NCBI GenBank assembly: GCA_002474345.1
Contig: DKQD01000174.1
Coordinates: forward strand, 58,200 to 64,192
Length of the DNA: 5,993 nt
Direction: 5' to 3'
Source of the DNA: Bacteriovoracaceae bacterium UBA7317
GTDB taxonomy: Bacteria > Bdellovibrionota > Bacteriovoracia > Bacteriovoracales > Bacteriovoracaceae
Shown here: positions 1-5,845 of the stretch, one piece after another
Layout of the letters: the number at the start of each line of letters is the position of its first letter
Numbering within the stretch: position 1 is the stretch's first letter
Translations under genes and position numbers: made by a program
The notes under the pieces: model-generated
Databases searched by the model: none
Told to the model about the DNA's origin: nothing
What the model saw: the letters and a program-made list of their open reading frames with translations, nothing else

Positions 1-914
1 GAAATATCTCTTTCATGCCAAAGGGGGATATTTTCCAGGGCCATGGAGACATGACTTCTTAAAATCCGCGCCATACCCGTAAGGTTCTCACCAGAAATAG
101 GATTTTTTTTGTGTGGCATGATAGAAGAGCCTTTTTGACCTTTTGAGAAGCCTTCGTGGACTTCTTGAATTTCTGACCGGTGAAGGTGTCTTATTTCAAC
201 TGCAACTCTCTCTATGGCAGAGCCAAGAAGGGCGTGGATGCTAATTAACTTGGCCACGCGGTCTCTAGGAATAACTTGGCTTGAAACGGGTTCCCTCTTC
301 AGGTCTAAATGGTTTAGTGCCGATTTCTCTACTTCTGGTGAAATTAAAGTGTAATTTCCAACGGCGCCAGAGAATTGACCTGTCAGCTCATTTTCAAAGA
401 AGAGTTCTAAGTCCTTTAAGCGGCGGGAGCACTCAGCATAAAAACTGAGCCATTTTTGGCCAAAACTCATCGGTTCAGCATACATGCCATGAGAGCGTCC
501 CATGGAGAGCGTTTCTTTCGATTTATGAGAAAGCTCTAGGAGTGTCGAGCAGACCTCCTTCAGTGCGGGAATTGTTAATTTAAGGGCCTCTTTGATCTGT
601 AGAGTAAGGGCCGTGTCAATGATATCAGAAGAGGTTACCCCAAAGTGGAAGTATTTTGAAATATTGTCGGGCATTTGTTCTGTGATAGAGGAACAAAAAG
701 CTATGACGTCATGTTTTGTTTTGGCTTCAATTTCTTCAATTCGAGCGACATTGATTTTTAGAGAGGGAGAAGTTTTCTCAGTAATCCCTTTTTCCAGAAG
801 ACCATGATCTTCCCAAGCTTTAAGTAGTGCCAACTCAGCTTTTAAAAAGCATTCGAACTTAAACTCGTCTGTCCAAAGACGAGACATCTCTTGTTTGTCA
901 TATCTGGATATCAT
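1..914 (-). CDS. purB: Adenylosuccinate lyase, C-terminus cut by the left window edge
   Basis: Fumarase/aspartase-superfamily lyase of cytosolic purine biosynthesis; it releases fumarate from SAICAR and from adenylosuccinate (de novo IMP and AMP branches). The window holds the first 304 codons, about 70% of a Bacillus/Thermotoga-type PurB of roughly 430 residues. Visible landmarks: N-terminus MISRYDKQEMSRLWTDE, typical of the family; KHD at 67-69; GVTSSD at 92-97; GRSHGMYAEP at 139-148; VIPRDR at 214-219; and the superfamily signature GSSIMPHKKNP at 262-272 followed by GEN. H68, H142 and the serine pair 263-264 fall where the catalytic His, His and Ser of B. subtilis PurB are expected. The ATG at 914 is chosen because it gives the family N-terminus and follows a GGGAGG Shine-Dalgarno. 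It lies 29 bases after the upstream outer-membrane gene on the same strand, so cotranscription is likely. The frame is intact with no odd residues seen. Identity is very secure. Confidence 0.97.
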   Translation of the reverse strand, partial: MISRYDKQEMSRLWTDEFKFECFLKAELALLKAWEDHGLLEKGITEKTSPSLKINVARIEEIEAKTKHDVIAFCSSITEQMPDNISKYFHFGVTSSDIIDTALTLQIKEALKLTIPALKEVCSTLLELSHKSKETLSMGRSHGMYAEPMSFGQKWLSFYAECSRRLKDLELFFENELTGQFSGAVGNYTLISPEVEKSALNHLDLKREPVSSQVIPRDRVAKLISIHALLGSAIERVAVEIRHLHRSEIQEVHEGFSKGQKGSSIMPHKKNPISGENLTGMARILRSHVSMALENIPLWHERDI

Positions 915-918
915 TGAA

Positions 919-924
919 CCTCCC
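919..924 (-). promoter_or_regulatory. Shine-Dalgarno of purB
   Basis: Reading the minus strand, GGGAGG ends four bases before the purB ATG at 914. It is a strong but rather tightly spaced ribosome binding site and supports the chosen start. The preceding CCTC (minus strand, 927-930) could pair with it in a 4-bp hairpin, which is too short to call regulatory. Confidence 0.7.
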
Positions 925-943
925 AAGAGGCCTCACCTAAGGG

Positions 944-1711
944 TTAATAGTAGAGAGTAAGATCTAATCCAAAAGTCAGTGATGTAAGGATTAGGGCCCT
1001 ATCTCCAGTTGTCTCATCTTGAGTCAGGGCGGGTCTTCTTACTGAGGCCAAATCGTAAGCCATTTTTAAACCATAATGAATAGTTTTACCAACTCTTTGG
1101 TGAAGTCCATAAGCAGCTTTGATTCCTGGGCCAACGAATGGACCACTTATACTAGAAGATGACAGCTGGTTATAGGTTAGGTAACCGCTTATAGTTTCGA
1201 AAAAGGTATTTGAGTCAATAAAATGTTGAATCAGAGAGCTTCTCAGGCCAAAACCGAACCCTCCAGATATAAGAGACCCGTTAAGACTGGAAGCGTTATC
1301 TAGGTCACTCAAAATTTCAAGGTTGGCATTCACCACAGAGCCAAAGATTTCAAAATGGCTTCCACTAGCAAACTTAAACCCGTATACAAATTCTCCTCCC
1401 ATTATTTTAGTTAACTTCACTGGGTTAGCATTCAAAAGTATGCCTATCGTGTAACGGTGGTCATCACTCATCGTGTTGTAAGTTGCCTCATCAATTCCAG
1501 TCTCAGTATCAGTTTCAATGATATCGACACCATGAAGAAAGCCTTTTTCTAGTTCAACCAGCTTCATTTTATTTCTTTCTGAGAAGCCTTTATAAAGATC
1601 CTCAGTTTTTTGAATAGGAAGGTGAGAGCTTGAAAAAGCTATTTTTGAAAAAATAAGGGCATATAAAAAAATGATTTTCAGGTATCTTTTAATAGTTTTC
1701 TGAAAGTCCAT
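944..1711 (-). CDS. Small exported protein, predicted outer-membrane beta-barrel
   Basis: I recognise no specific family. Numbering from the ATG at 1711, the 255-residue protein starts with a basic segment (KTIKRYLK) and a hydrophobic core (IIFLYALIFSKIAF, about 13-26), which looks like a signal peptide cleaved near the SSS at 27-29. A polar stretch of about 55 residues follows. From about residue 87 the chain has glycine- and aromatic-rich alternating segments such as GGEFVYGFKF, SGGFGFGLR, GPFVGPGIKAAYG and HYGLKMAYDL. It ends LTFGLDLTLYY, an alternating strand with a terminal aromatic, as in outer-membrane barrel proteins recognised by BamA. A GTG at 1714 is also in frame, but AAGGAG (1719-1724) sits seven bases from the ATG at 1711 and only four from the GTG, so ATG is preferred. 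The start overlaps the tolC stop (TGATG), so it is probably translated with tolC. A role as a partner or OM companion of that channel is inference only. Confidence 0.75.
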   Translation of the reverse strand: MDFQKTIKRYLKIIFLYALIFSKIAFSSSHLPIQKTEDLYKGFSERNKMKLVELEKGFLHGVDIIETDTETGIDEATYNTMSDDHRYTIGILLNANPVKLTKIMGGEFVYGFKFASGSHFEIFGSVVNANLEILSDLDNASSLNGSLISGGFGFGLRSSLIQHFIDSNTFFETISGYLTYNQLSSSSISGPFVGPGIKAAYGLHQRVGKTIHYGLKMAYDLASVRRPALTQDETTGDRALILTSLTFGLDLTLYY

Positions 1712-3216
1712 CACTCTTCTCCTTTATTCTTTGAAAGAAGAGAAATATTTTCTCCGGGAATAAAAGGAACACCGATGAGAGAGGCAAGGTTAAACTTTCT
1801 TTGGAGGTGTTCATTTAAATAGAGTTCTAATTTTTTTTGAGTTGAGAGCAGTCTATCCAAAGACTTTTTAAATTGAATGAGCTGAGTCTTACTTTGTCTA
1901 TAGTTTTCCAGAGTTTCTCCAAAGGTCTTATCACAGTTTTTTACTTGGGCCTTAAGAAGTGGGATCATTTTTTGCAAAAACAGCAGGCGTTCATACGACT
2001 GAGATAAGTTCCTCTTGAGAGACTTTTTTTGTTGCTTAAGTTCTTGATAAGCTATTGACTGATTTAATGATTTTTTCTCGAGAGTTCTCTGATTGAAAAA
2101 GCCTCCTTCACCAAGAAGACTCCAGGAAGCATTTAAAGTTGCAACAAGGTCAATGTTAGAGTTTCCTGACTCTGTTTCAAACTTCATAACGCTTTCTTTT
2201 TTTCCAAAGAAGTAATGGTAGCTTCCTAGGTTGATGCTAATTTTTGGTAGGGGAAGGTTATCTCTAAAGCTTTTTTCATAGTCCCTTTGAGAATTGGCAA
2301 GGGTTGACCTGGCCTTCCTAAGTTCTGGGTTAGATTCAAGGGAAAGTTCGAGAGCGACTTGAAGAGGAGTGTCAATTTTTTTAAAGACTAGATCACTTTT
2401 TAAAACATAGACTGTCCCCGGCTGATCTCCAAGTAAAGAAGCGAGGTTATTATTAAAAGACCTGGCTTTATGAAAACTTTCTTGAAAAAGTTCCTGAAGT
2501 TCTAAGTAATGACTTCTGGATTCCAGGAATTCCTGTTCTGTAATTTTTTTAAAATTTAACCTTTCTCTATTTAACCTGTAGATAAAAGAGGAAAAACGCA
2601 GACCCTTTTTTGATATTTTTGCTAACTTCTTAAGAGTTAAGAGATTGAAATAGGTTGTAATGATATCCTTTTCTAATTGGTTTCGTTTTACTTTTAAGTC
2701 CTCTTTATTTCTTTTATAATCTTCCTTTATATTGAGAAAGTCCAAATAGTCCTTTCCCCAATTGAATAAAGTGTAGTTTTCAATGGTAAGTCCGAGAGAG
2801 CCCTTGGGAAACTTGTCAGGTCTTGTTGAATTGTTCTGGCCAATAGAAAGTGTTCCAATCCTCTGTGGATTTGTTTCGGCTTTTATTTTTATTTCTGGCC
2901 ACCAAAATTTATCCCTTTGATCAGCGTAATTTATATCAAGAATATCTTCCATGTTACTTCTTATTTTTTCACTTTGATTATTAAGAAGACCTTGAGAAAC
3001 CGCTTCTTGTAAACTTAAATGTTTGAACATTTCCTTAAAGGCAAAAAGACTTTTCTCGCTTTTTAGAATATTAGATGATTCAAGAGGATAGGGCTTTTCA
3101 TTAATCGTTTCATTTGCTTTTAAATAAAAAGGCTTGTTTAAAGCAGCAATCATTAAGAAGCATGCAAAAAAAAGATAGGATTGAGAGAAAAAGGAATAAT
3201 AAGATTTATTTTTCAT
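1711..3216 (-). CDS. TolC-family outer-membrane channel protein
   Basis: Outer-membrane efflux protein (OEP/TolC superfamily): such proteins trimerise into an outer-membrane barrel with a long periplasmic alpha-helical tunnel, serving tripartite pumps or type I secretion. The 501 residues show the family's twofold repeat. Repeat one opens with LSLQEAVSQGLLNN (67-80) and closes with NNLASLLG (256-263). Repeat two opens with LQVALELSLESNPEL (285-299) and closes with FNLASLIG (475-482). Each repeat has a strand/turn block near a tryptophan (YTLFNWGKDYLDF, 148-160; WSLLGEGGFFNQ, 365-376) and long Lys/Glu/Gln-rich helices. A hydrophobic segment at about 14-32 is a plausible signal peptide; no lipobox is seen, so not clearly a lipoprotein. 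The start at 3216 is the only in-frame ATG after a stop that keeps this segment, but it has no clear Shine-Dalgarno. No adaptor or RND/ABC pump lies beside it in the window, so substrate and partners are unknown. First gene of the apparent tolC-omp-purB unit. Confidence 0.9.
   Translation of the reverse strand: MKNKSYYSFFSQSYLFFACFLMIAALNKPFYLKANETINEKPYPLESSNILKSEKSLFAFKEMFKHLSLQEAVSQGLLNNQSEKIRSNMEDILDINYADQRDKFWWPEIKIKAETNPQRIGTLSIGQNNSTRPDKFPKGSLGLTIENYTLFNWGKDYLDFLNIKEDYKRNKEDLKVKRNQLEKDIITTYFNLLTLKKLAKISKKGLRFSSFIYRLNRERLNFKKITEQEFLESRSHYLELQELFQESFHKARSFNNNLASLLGDQPGTVYVLKSDLVFKKIDTPLQVALELSLESNPELRKARSTLANSQRDYEKSFRDNLPLPKISINLGSYHYFFGKKESVMKFETESGNSNIDLVATLNASWSLLGEGGFFNQRTLEKKSLNQSIAYQELKQQKKSLKRNLSQSYERLLFLQKMIPLLKAQVKNCDKTFGETLENYRQSKTQLIQFKKSLDRLLSTQKKLELYLNEHLQRKFNLASLIGVPFIPGENISLLSKNKGEE
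1719..1724 (-). promoter_or_regulatory. Shine-Dalgarno deciding the start of the small OMP gene
   Basis: Minus-strand AAGGAG lies within the last codons of tolC, seven bases before the ATG at 1711 and four before the in-frame GTG at 1714. The spacing favours the ATG, giving a TGATG stop/start overlap with tolC. Confidence 0.7.
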
Positions 3217-3315
3217 CCGAAAAGTCTAAATCATCTTTGAGGTTGTGTGAAGTTTCAGAAATTAAATTTTTTTAAATGATTAAAATAACGCTAAGCTGTT
3301 AAAAAAGGTTTTAGA
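3217..3315. promoter_or_regulatory. Divergent AT-rich promoter spacer between tolC and the MFS gene
   Basis: This 99-base spacer must hold the start signals of both divergent genes. On the plus strand TAAAAT (3281-3286) is a 5/6 match to a -10 box about 30 bases before the GTG, but no convincing -35 lies 16-18 bases upstream. On the minus strand I find no clear sigma70 pair. A run of seven T flanked by AAA on both sides (3264-3276) is the most AT-rich part and could bend. No strong inverted repeat for a regulator is visible. Confidence 0.4.
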
Positions 3316-4530
3316 GTGATCGAGTTATTAAAAAAACATAAAGATATTTTTTTATTTTCATTTTTAATTATGTTTTTTTCAGGTTTTGGTCAGTCGTTTT
3401 TACTAGGTCAGTATTTTTTCCATATAAAAAAAGACCTCCTCTTAACAGGAACTGATCTTAGTATCGCTTATTCTTTAGGAACTTTAGCAGCAAGTTTTAA
3501 TCTATCCACAATTGGATCAATTATTGACAAGTGGAGCTGGAAGAAAAGTACTCTTGTCACAGTCAGCTTTATTTTTTTAGGACAATTGATTCTATCTCAA
3601 GCAAATTCACTTCTATTTCTTTTTTTGGGTTTTTACGTTCTCCGTTGTTTCGGGCAGATGACATTAAGTTCCATTGCTGCAACTTTGATTGGAAAAGTTT
3701 TTGGAGGTCATCGGGGAAAGTTTAATACAATGGCCTACTATGGAAGGAGCTTGGCAGAAGGTATTCTTCCAAGTTTTGTTGCTTTTTTGATCTCTGTTGT
3801 CATGTGGAGGAATAGTTTTATCTTATCTGGTTTTTTTATCCTCATCATTATGGTTCCAACAACACTTCTTTTAGCAGATAGAATTGGGAAATCACCAATT
3901 TATGCTGATAAAAATAGGTTAAAAAATACCTCACCGACAAAAAATATGAGTTGGAAAGATCTTCTTTCTAAAGAGAAGAAAGCTTTTTTCATGATGTTAG
4001 GGTTTACAGCTTTGCCTTTTATCTTAACTGGAATTTTTATACAGCAAGGTGACTTAGTTGAAAGCCGGGGCTTCGAAATGAAAGATGCAGCTTTAGGCTT
4101 CGTCTTTTTTTCTTGTTTTCAAATTATAGGAAACACTATTTTCGGTTTTTTGGTTGATAGGTTTGGTGCTTTCAACTTAGTTCTTTTCCTTCCTCTTTTT
4201 CTGTCTGTGGCTATTTTTTTATTAATGACAGGAAGTTCTCTTCAGCTTTTTTTTATAGCTTTTGGATTTTTGGGTTTTTCTGTGGGGGTTCAGAACTCTG
4301 TTGTTAATGCTTTTTGGGCGGAAGCTTATGGTACACGCTGTCTGGGAAGGATTAAGGGAATGGATTCAACTATGGTTGTGTTAAGTACTTCCCTTGCTCC
4401 ACTAGTCTTCTCTTTTCTTTTAGATCAAGGATTTTCGTTTTCATTTGTTATGGGAATGTGTCTAGGATTACTTGGAGTTTCTTTAATTACACTTTTTTTG
4501 GGAATTCGAATGTTTAAGTTTTCAAGTTAA
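3316..4530 (+). CDS. Major facilitator superfamily transporter, 12 TM
   Basis: Inner-membrane secondary transporter of unknown substrate. The 404 residues give about twelve hydrophobic segments: six at roughly 10-32, 45-68, 77-95, 99-118, 145-163 and 168-187, a polar loop at 188-222, then six at 223-243, 256-278, 285-303, 308-330, 350-370 and 373-395. MFS motif A appears after TM2 as GSIIDKWSWKK (67-77) and, degenerate, after TM8 as GFLVDRFG (277-284). FSGFGQSF near TM1 and WAEAYGTRCLGRIKG (334-348) resemble conserved stretches I recall from unassigned bacterial MFS proteins related to the monocarboxylate/oxalate-type branch. The GTG at 3316 is the only plausible start keeping TM1 whole: an in-frame stop lies at 3292, and AAGG precedes the GTG by seven bases. 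The gene is divergent from tolC. No EmrA-like adaptor is seen, so linkage of the two as an efflux system is speculative. Its stop shares TTAA with the convergent next gene. Confidence 0.9.
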   Translation: MIELLKKHKDIFLFSFLIMFFSGFGQSFLLGQYFFHIKKDLLLTGTDLSIAYSLGTLAASFNLSTIGSIIDKWSWKKSTLVTVSFIFLGQLILSQANSLLFLFLGFYVLRCFGQMTLSSIAATLIGKVFGGHRGKFNTMAYYGRSLAEGILPSFVAFLISVVMWRNSFILSGFFILIIMVPTTLLLADRIGKSPIYADKNRLKNTSPTKNMSWKDLLSKEKKAFFMMLGFTALPFILTGIFIQQGDLVESRGFEMKDAALGFVFFSCFQIIGNTIFGFLVDRFGAFNLVLFLPLFLSVAIFLLMTGSSLQLFFIAFGFLGFSVGVQNSVVNAFWAEAYGTRCLGRIKGMDSTMVVLSTSLAPLVFSFLLDQGFSFSFVMGMCLGLLGVSLITLFLGIRMFKFSS

Positions 4531-4904
4531 AGAATAACTCCTGGGCAACCAGTTCTTACAACTTCTTCGTCTTCCCTATTTATTTTTTGCCTTAAAAGAC
4601 TGATTTCTAAATTTATTTCATAATGATTTTTTTTAAGCTTTTTTCTAAGGGTTTCTTTTTCTGGAGTTAGGTTTTTTTGAAGGTTAAGGTTTCTTCTAGA
4701 AAGCGCCATAAGCTTAAGTTTGTGGCGGATTCTTTCCTTCCTCCTTTTCAATAAAACTTCGCACCTTCTCGAGAGACTGGGGTCTGTAACAACACTTCTC
4801 TCAGGAAGAAGTCTTTCTTTTGAAAAGAGGAGAGATGGGACAAAGCAAAATAAAGAAATAGTGAGGAATAGGCAGGATATTTTAGCATGTTCATGACTCA
4901 TCAT
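4527..4904 (-). CDS. Small basic exported protein, unknown function, predicted helical hairpin with two Cys
   Basis: Unrecognised 125-residue protein. A hydrophobic segment at about 9-27 (ISCLFLTISLFCFVPSLLF in its core) indicates a Sec signal peptide, probably cleaved around S28. The mature part is strongly basic: about 26 Lys/Arg against 13 Asp/Glu. It has two charged, leucine-spaced stretches, about 47-77 and 82-113, that look helical, joined by a short LTPE turn at 79-82. The only cysteines of the mature chain are C48 at the start of helix one and C120 after helix two, where two antiparallel helices would bring them close; a periplasmic disulfide is plausible. It ends RTGCPGVIL. The ATG at 4904 is chosen over the adjacent ATG at 4901 because AAGGGAG (4914-4920) is nine bases upstream. 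A good extended -10 promoter precedes it. It is a real gene by signal peptide, ribosome binding site and promoter, but its function cannot be assigned. Confidence 0.8.
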   Translation of the reverse strand: MMSHEHAKISCLFLTISLFCFVPSLLFSKERLLPERSVVTDPSLSRRCEVLLKRRKERIRHKLKLMALSRRNLNLQKNLTPEKETLRKKLKKNHYEINLEISLLRQKINREDEEVVRTGCPGVIL

Positions 4905-4913
4905 GGACTCAAA

Positions 4914-4920
4914 CTCCCTT
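4914..4920 (-). promoter_or_regulatory. Shine-Dalgarno of the small exported protein, possibly masked
   Basis: Minus-strand AAGGGAG lies nine bases before the ATG at 4904. In the transcript leader a run of six C (complement of 4929-4934) could pair with its GGG, extended by a neighbouring UU, leaving a loop of about a dozen bases. The site is clear; the masking is a guess. Confidence 0.65.
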
Positions 4921-4952
4921 TTTAGATAGGGGGGAAGCCTCTTGTGTTTTGC

Positions 4953-4961
4953 ATTATATCA
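4953..4961 (-). promoter_or_regulatory. Extended -10 promoter of the small exported protein gene
   Basis: Minus strand reads TGATATAAT (4961 down to 4953): a perfect TATAAT preceded by TG with one intervening base, the extended -10 form of a sigma70 promoter. The -35 zone (about 4976-4981) is only T-rich on this strand, which suits an extended -10 promoter. Transcription should begin near 4946, giving a leader of about 40 bases before the ATG at 4904. Confidence 0.65.
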
Positions 4962-4966
4962 CTACT

Positions 4967-4995
4967 TTGCCAAAAAAAAGAGGAAGTGGTAAGTT
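4967..4995 (+). promoter_or_regulatory. Candidate kdsB promoter
   Basis: TTGCCA (4967-4972, 5/6 match to the -35 consensus) is followed after 17 bases by TAAGTT (4990-4995, a poor -10), preceded by TG at 4987-4988 with one base between, as in an extended -10. Predicted transcription start is near 5002, about 22 bases before the kdsB ATG. It is back to back with the minus-strand promoter, so the two may compete. Weak -10, hence low confidence. Confidence 0.35.
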
Positions 4996-5001
4996 CTTCC
5001 T
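4981..5001. repeat. Perfect 6-bp inverted repeat over the candidate kdsB promoter
   Basis: AGGAAG (4981-4986) and CTTCCT (4996-5001) are exact reverse complements nine bases apart. The centre-to-centre spacing of 15 bases is longer than one helical turn. It covers the candidate -10 of kdsB, so it could be an operator, or chance. Confidence 0.4.
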
Positions 5002-5023
5002 GGCCAAGCCCAAGTGAGAAAAA

Positions 5024-5845
5024 ATGACCTCTAAAAATATTCTTATTTTAATTCCGGCCCGTTATCAATCCTCCCGTTTTCCGGGAAAGCCTCTTGCTCC
5101 CATCGCTGGTAAAACGATGATCCAAAGAGTCTATGAAAATTGTCAGAGAGCTGAAGAGACAGAGATAGCTAAAAAGGAAGGGTTAAGTATTCATGTCGGC
5201 GTGGTTACCGATAATGATAAAATTGAAGAGCATGTCAAAAGTTTTAATGGAAATGTATACAGGGTTGATGATGATGTCCCTTCTGGCTCTGAAAGAATAT
5301 ACCTCGCATATAAAAGGTATTTCGAGGAAAAAGAAAGAGTTGACCTTCTTATAAATGTACAAGGAGATGAGCCTCTTCTCAATCCTAAAAGAGTTTCGAA
5401 TCTTGCAGCTTTTCATTTGCACTCAACGTTCGATGTGGCGACATTGGTAAAGCCTATGATAGGCTCCGTTGATCGTTGGAAATGTCCTAACTCTGTCAAA
5501 ACAATTTTTGTTAAACAATCTAATAAGTGTCTTTATTTTTCGAGGGCCCCAATTCCTTTTAAAAGGTCTAATGGTAAGCCTGATAACTTAAAAGAAGCTA
5601 TGGAAGAAAGTTCGTTACTTTGGCATTTGCATATTGGGGTCTACTCTTACAAGTTAGGAGGGCTTAGGTCCTTCAATGAAATGGACTCTTCTTATTATGA
5701 AAACTCCGAACAATTGGAACAATTAAGAGCGCTTGAAATGGGTCTTGAAATAGGGGCCATAGAGGTTAATGACAATTTGGTCGGAGTTGATACTCCGGAA
5801 GACATCCAAAGGGTGGAAGGGTTGATTCTTGACAAAGAAACTTGA
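5024..5845 (+). CDS. kdsB: 3-deoxy-manno-octulosonate cytidylyltransferase (CMP-KDO synthetase)
   Basis: Cytosolic enzyme that joins CTP and KDO to CMP-KDO with release of pyrophosphate, the activated sugar for the LPS inner core. Motifs in order: [16 protein letters not shown] (9-24, nucleotide-binding signature), VVTDND (60-65), PSGSER (86-91, the family's usual SGTDR block with two conservative changes), NVQGDEP (111-117), YFSRAPIPF (171-179), HIGVYSYK (203-210), [10 protein letters not shown] (229-238) and [12 protein letters not shown] (254-265). D115 and D256 match the expected metal-binding aspartates. At 273 residues it is some 20 longer than typical KdsB (about 250); extra length is visible around 42-58 and 183-198. 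ATG 5024 is fixed by an in-frame stop nine bases upstream; the ribosome binding site is weak (AAGTGAG). It is followed by pyrG, which overlaps it by 17 bases. Alternative CMP-sugar synthetases are unlikely given the SRAPIPF and HIGVYSYK blocks. Confidence 0.96.
   Translation: MTSKNILILIPARYQSSRFPGKPLAPIAGKTMIQRVYENCQRAEETEIAKKEGLSIHVGVVTDNDKIEEHVKSFNGNVYRVDDDVPSGSERIYLAYKRYFEEKERVDLLINVQGDEPLLNPKRVSNLAAFHLHSTFDVATLVKPMIGSVDRWKCPNSVKTIFVKQSNKCLYFSRAPIPFKRSNGKPDNLKEAMEESSLLWHLHIGVYSYKLGGLRSFNEMDSSYYENSEQLEQLRALEMGLEIGAIEVNDNLVGVDTPEDIQRVEGLILDKET
5815..5821 (+). promoter_or_regulatory. Shine-Dalgarno of pyrG inside the kdsB coding region
   Basis: GGAAGGG lies in the last codons of kdsB, seven bases before the TTG at 5829. 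It is the strongest ribosome binding site near the pyrG frame and decides the TTG start. Confidence 0.7.

Noticed and set aside
592..807. Plus-strand open frame of 71 codons
   Set aside because: It is antisense to the conserved purB coding region, lacks a signal or domain, and purB is unambiguous.
927..934. Palindrome GAGGCCTC between the small OMP gene and purB
   Set aside because: Eight bases with no loop, no T-run; could form only a tiny hairpin beside the purB ribosome binding site. Likely chance.
3531..3725. Plus-strand open frame of 64 codons inside the MFS gene
   Set aside because: Out-of-frame shadow of a well-supported transporter; composition reflects the TM codons read in another frame.
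4541..4552. Hairpin CTGG-GCAA-CCAG just after the MFS stop, a possible terminator
   Set aside because: Only four base pairs with a GNRA-type loop, no T-run after it, and it lies in coding sequence of the opposing gene.
5183..5422. Two overlapping minus-strand open frames of 79 and 63 codons
   Set aside because: Both are antisense to kdsB motifs (TDND through QGDEP) and lack convincing ribosome binding sites.
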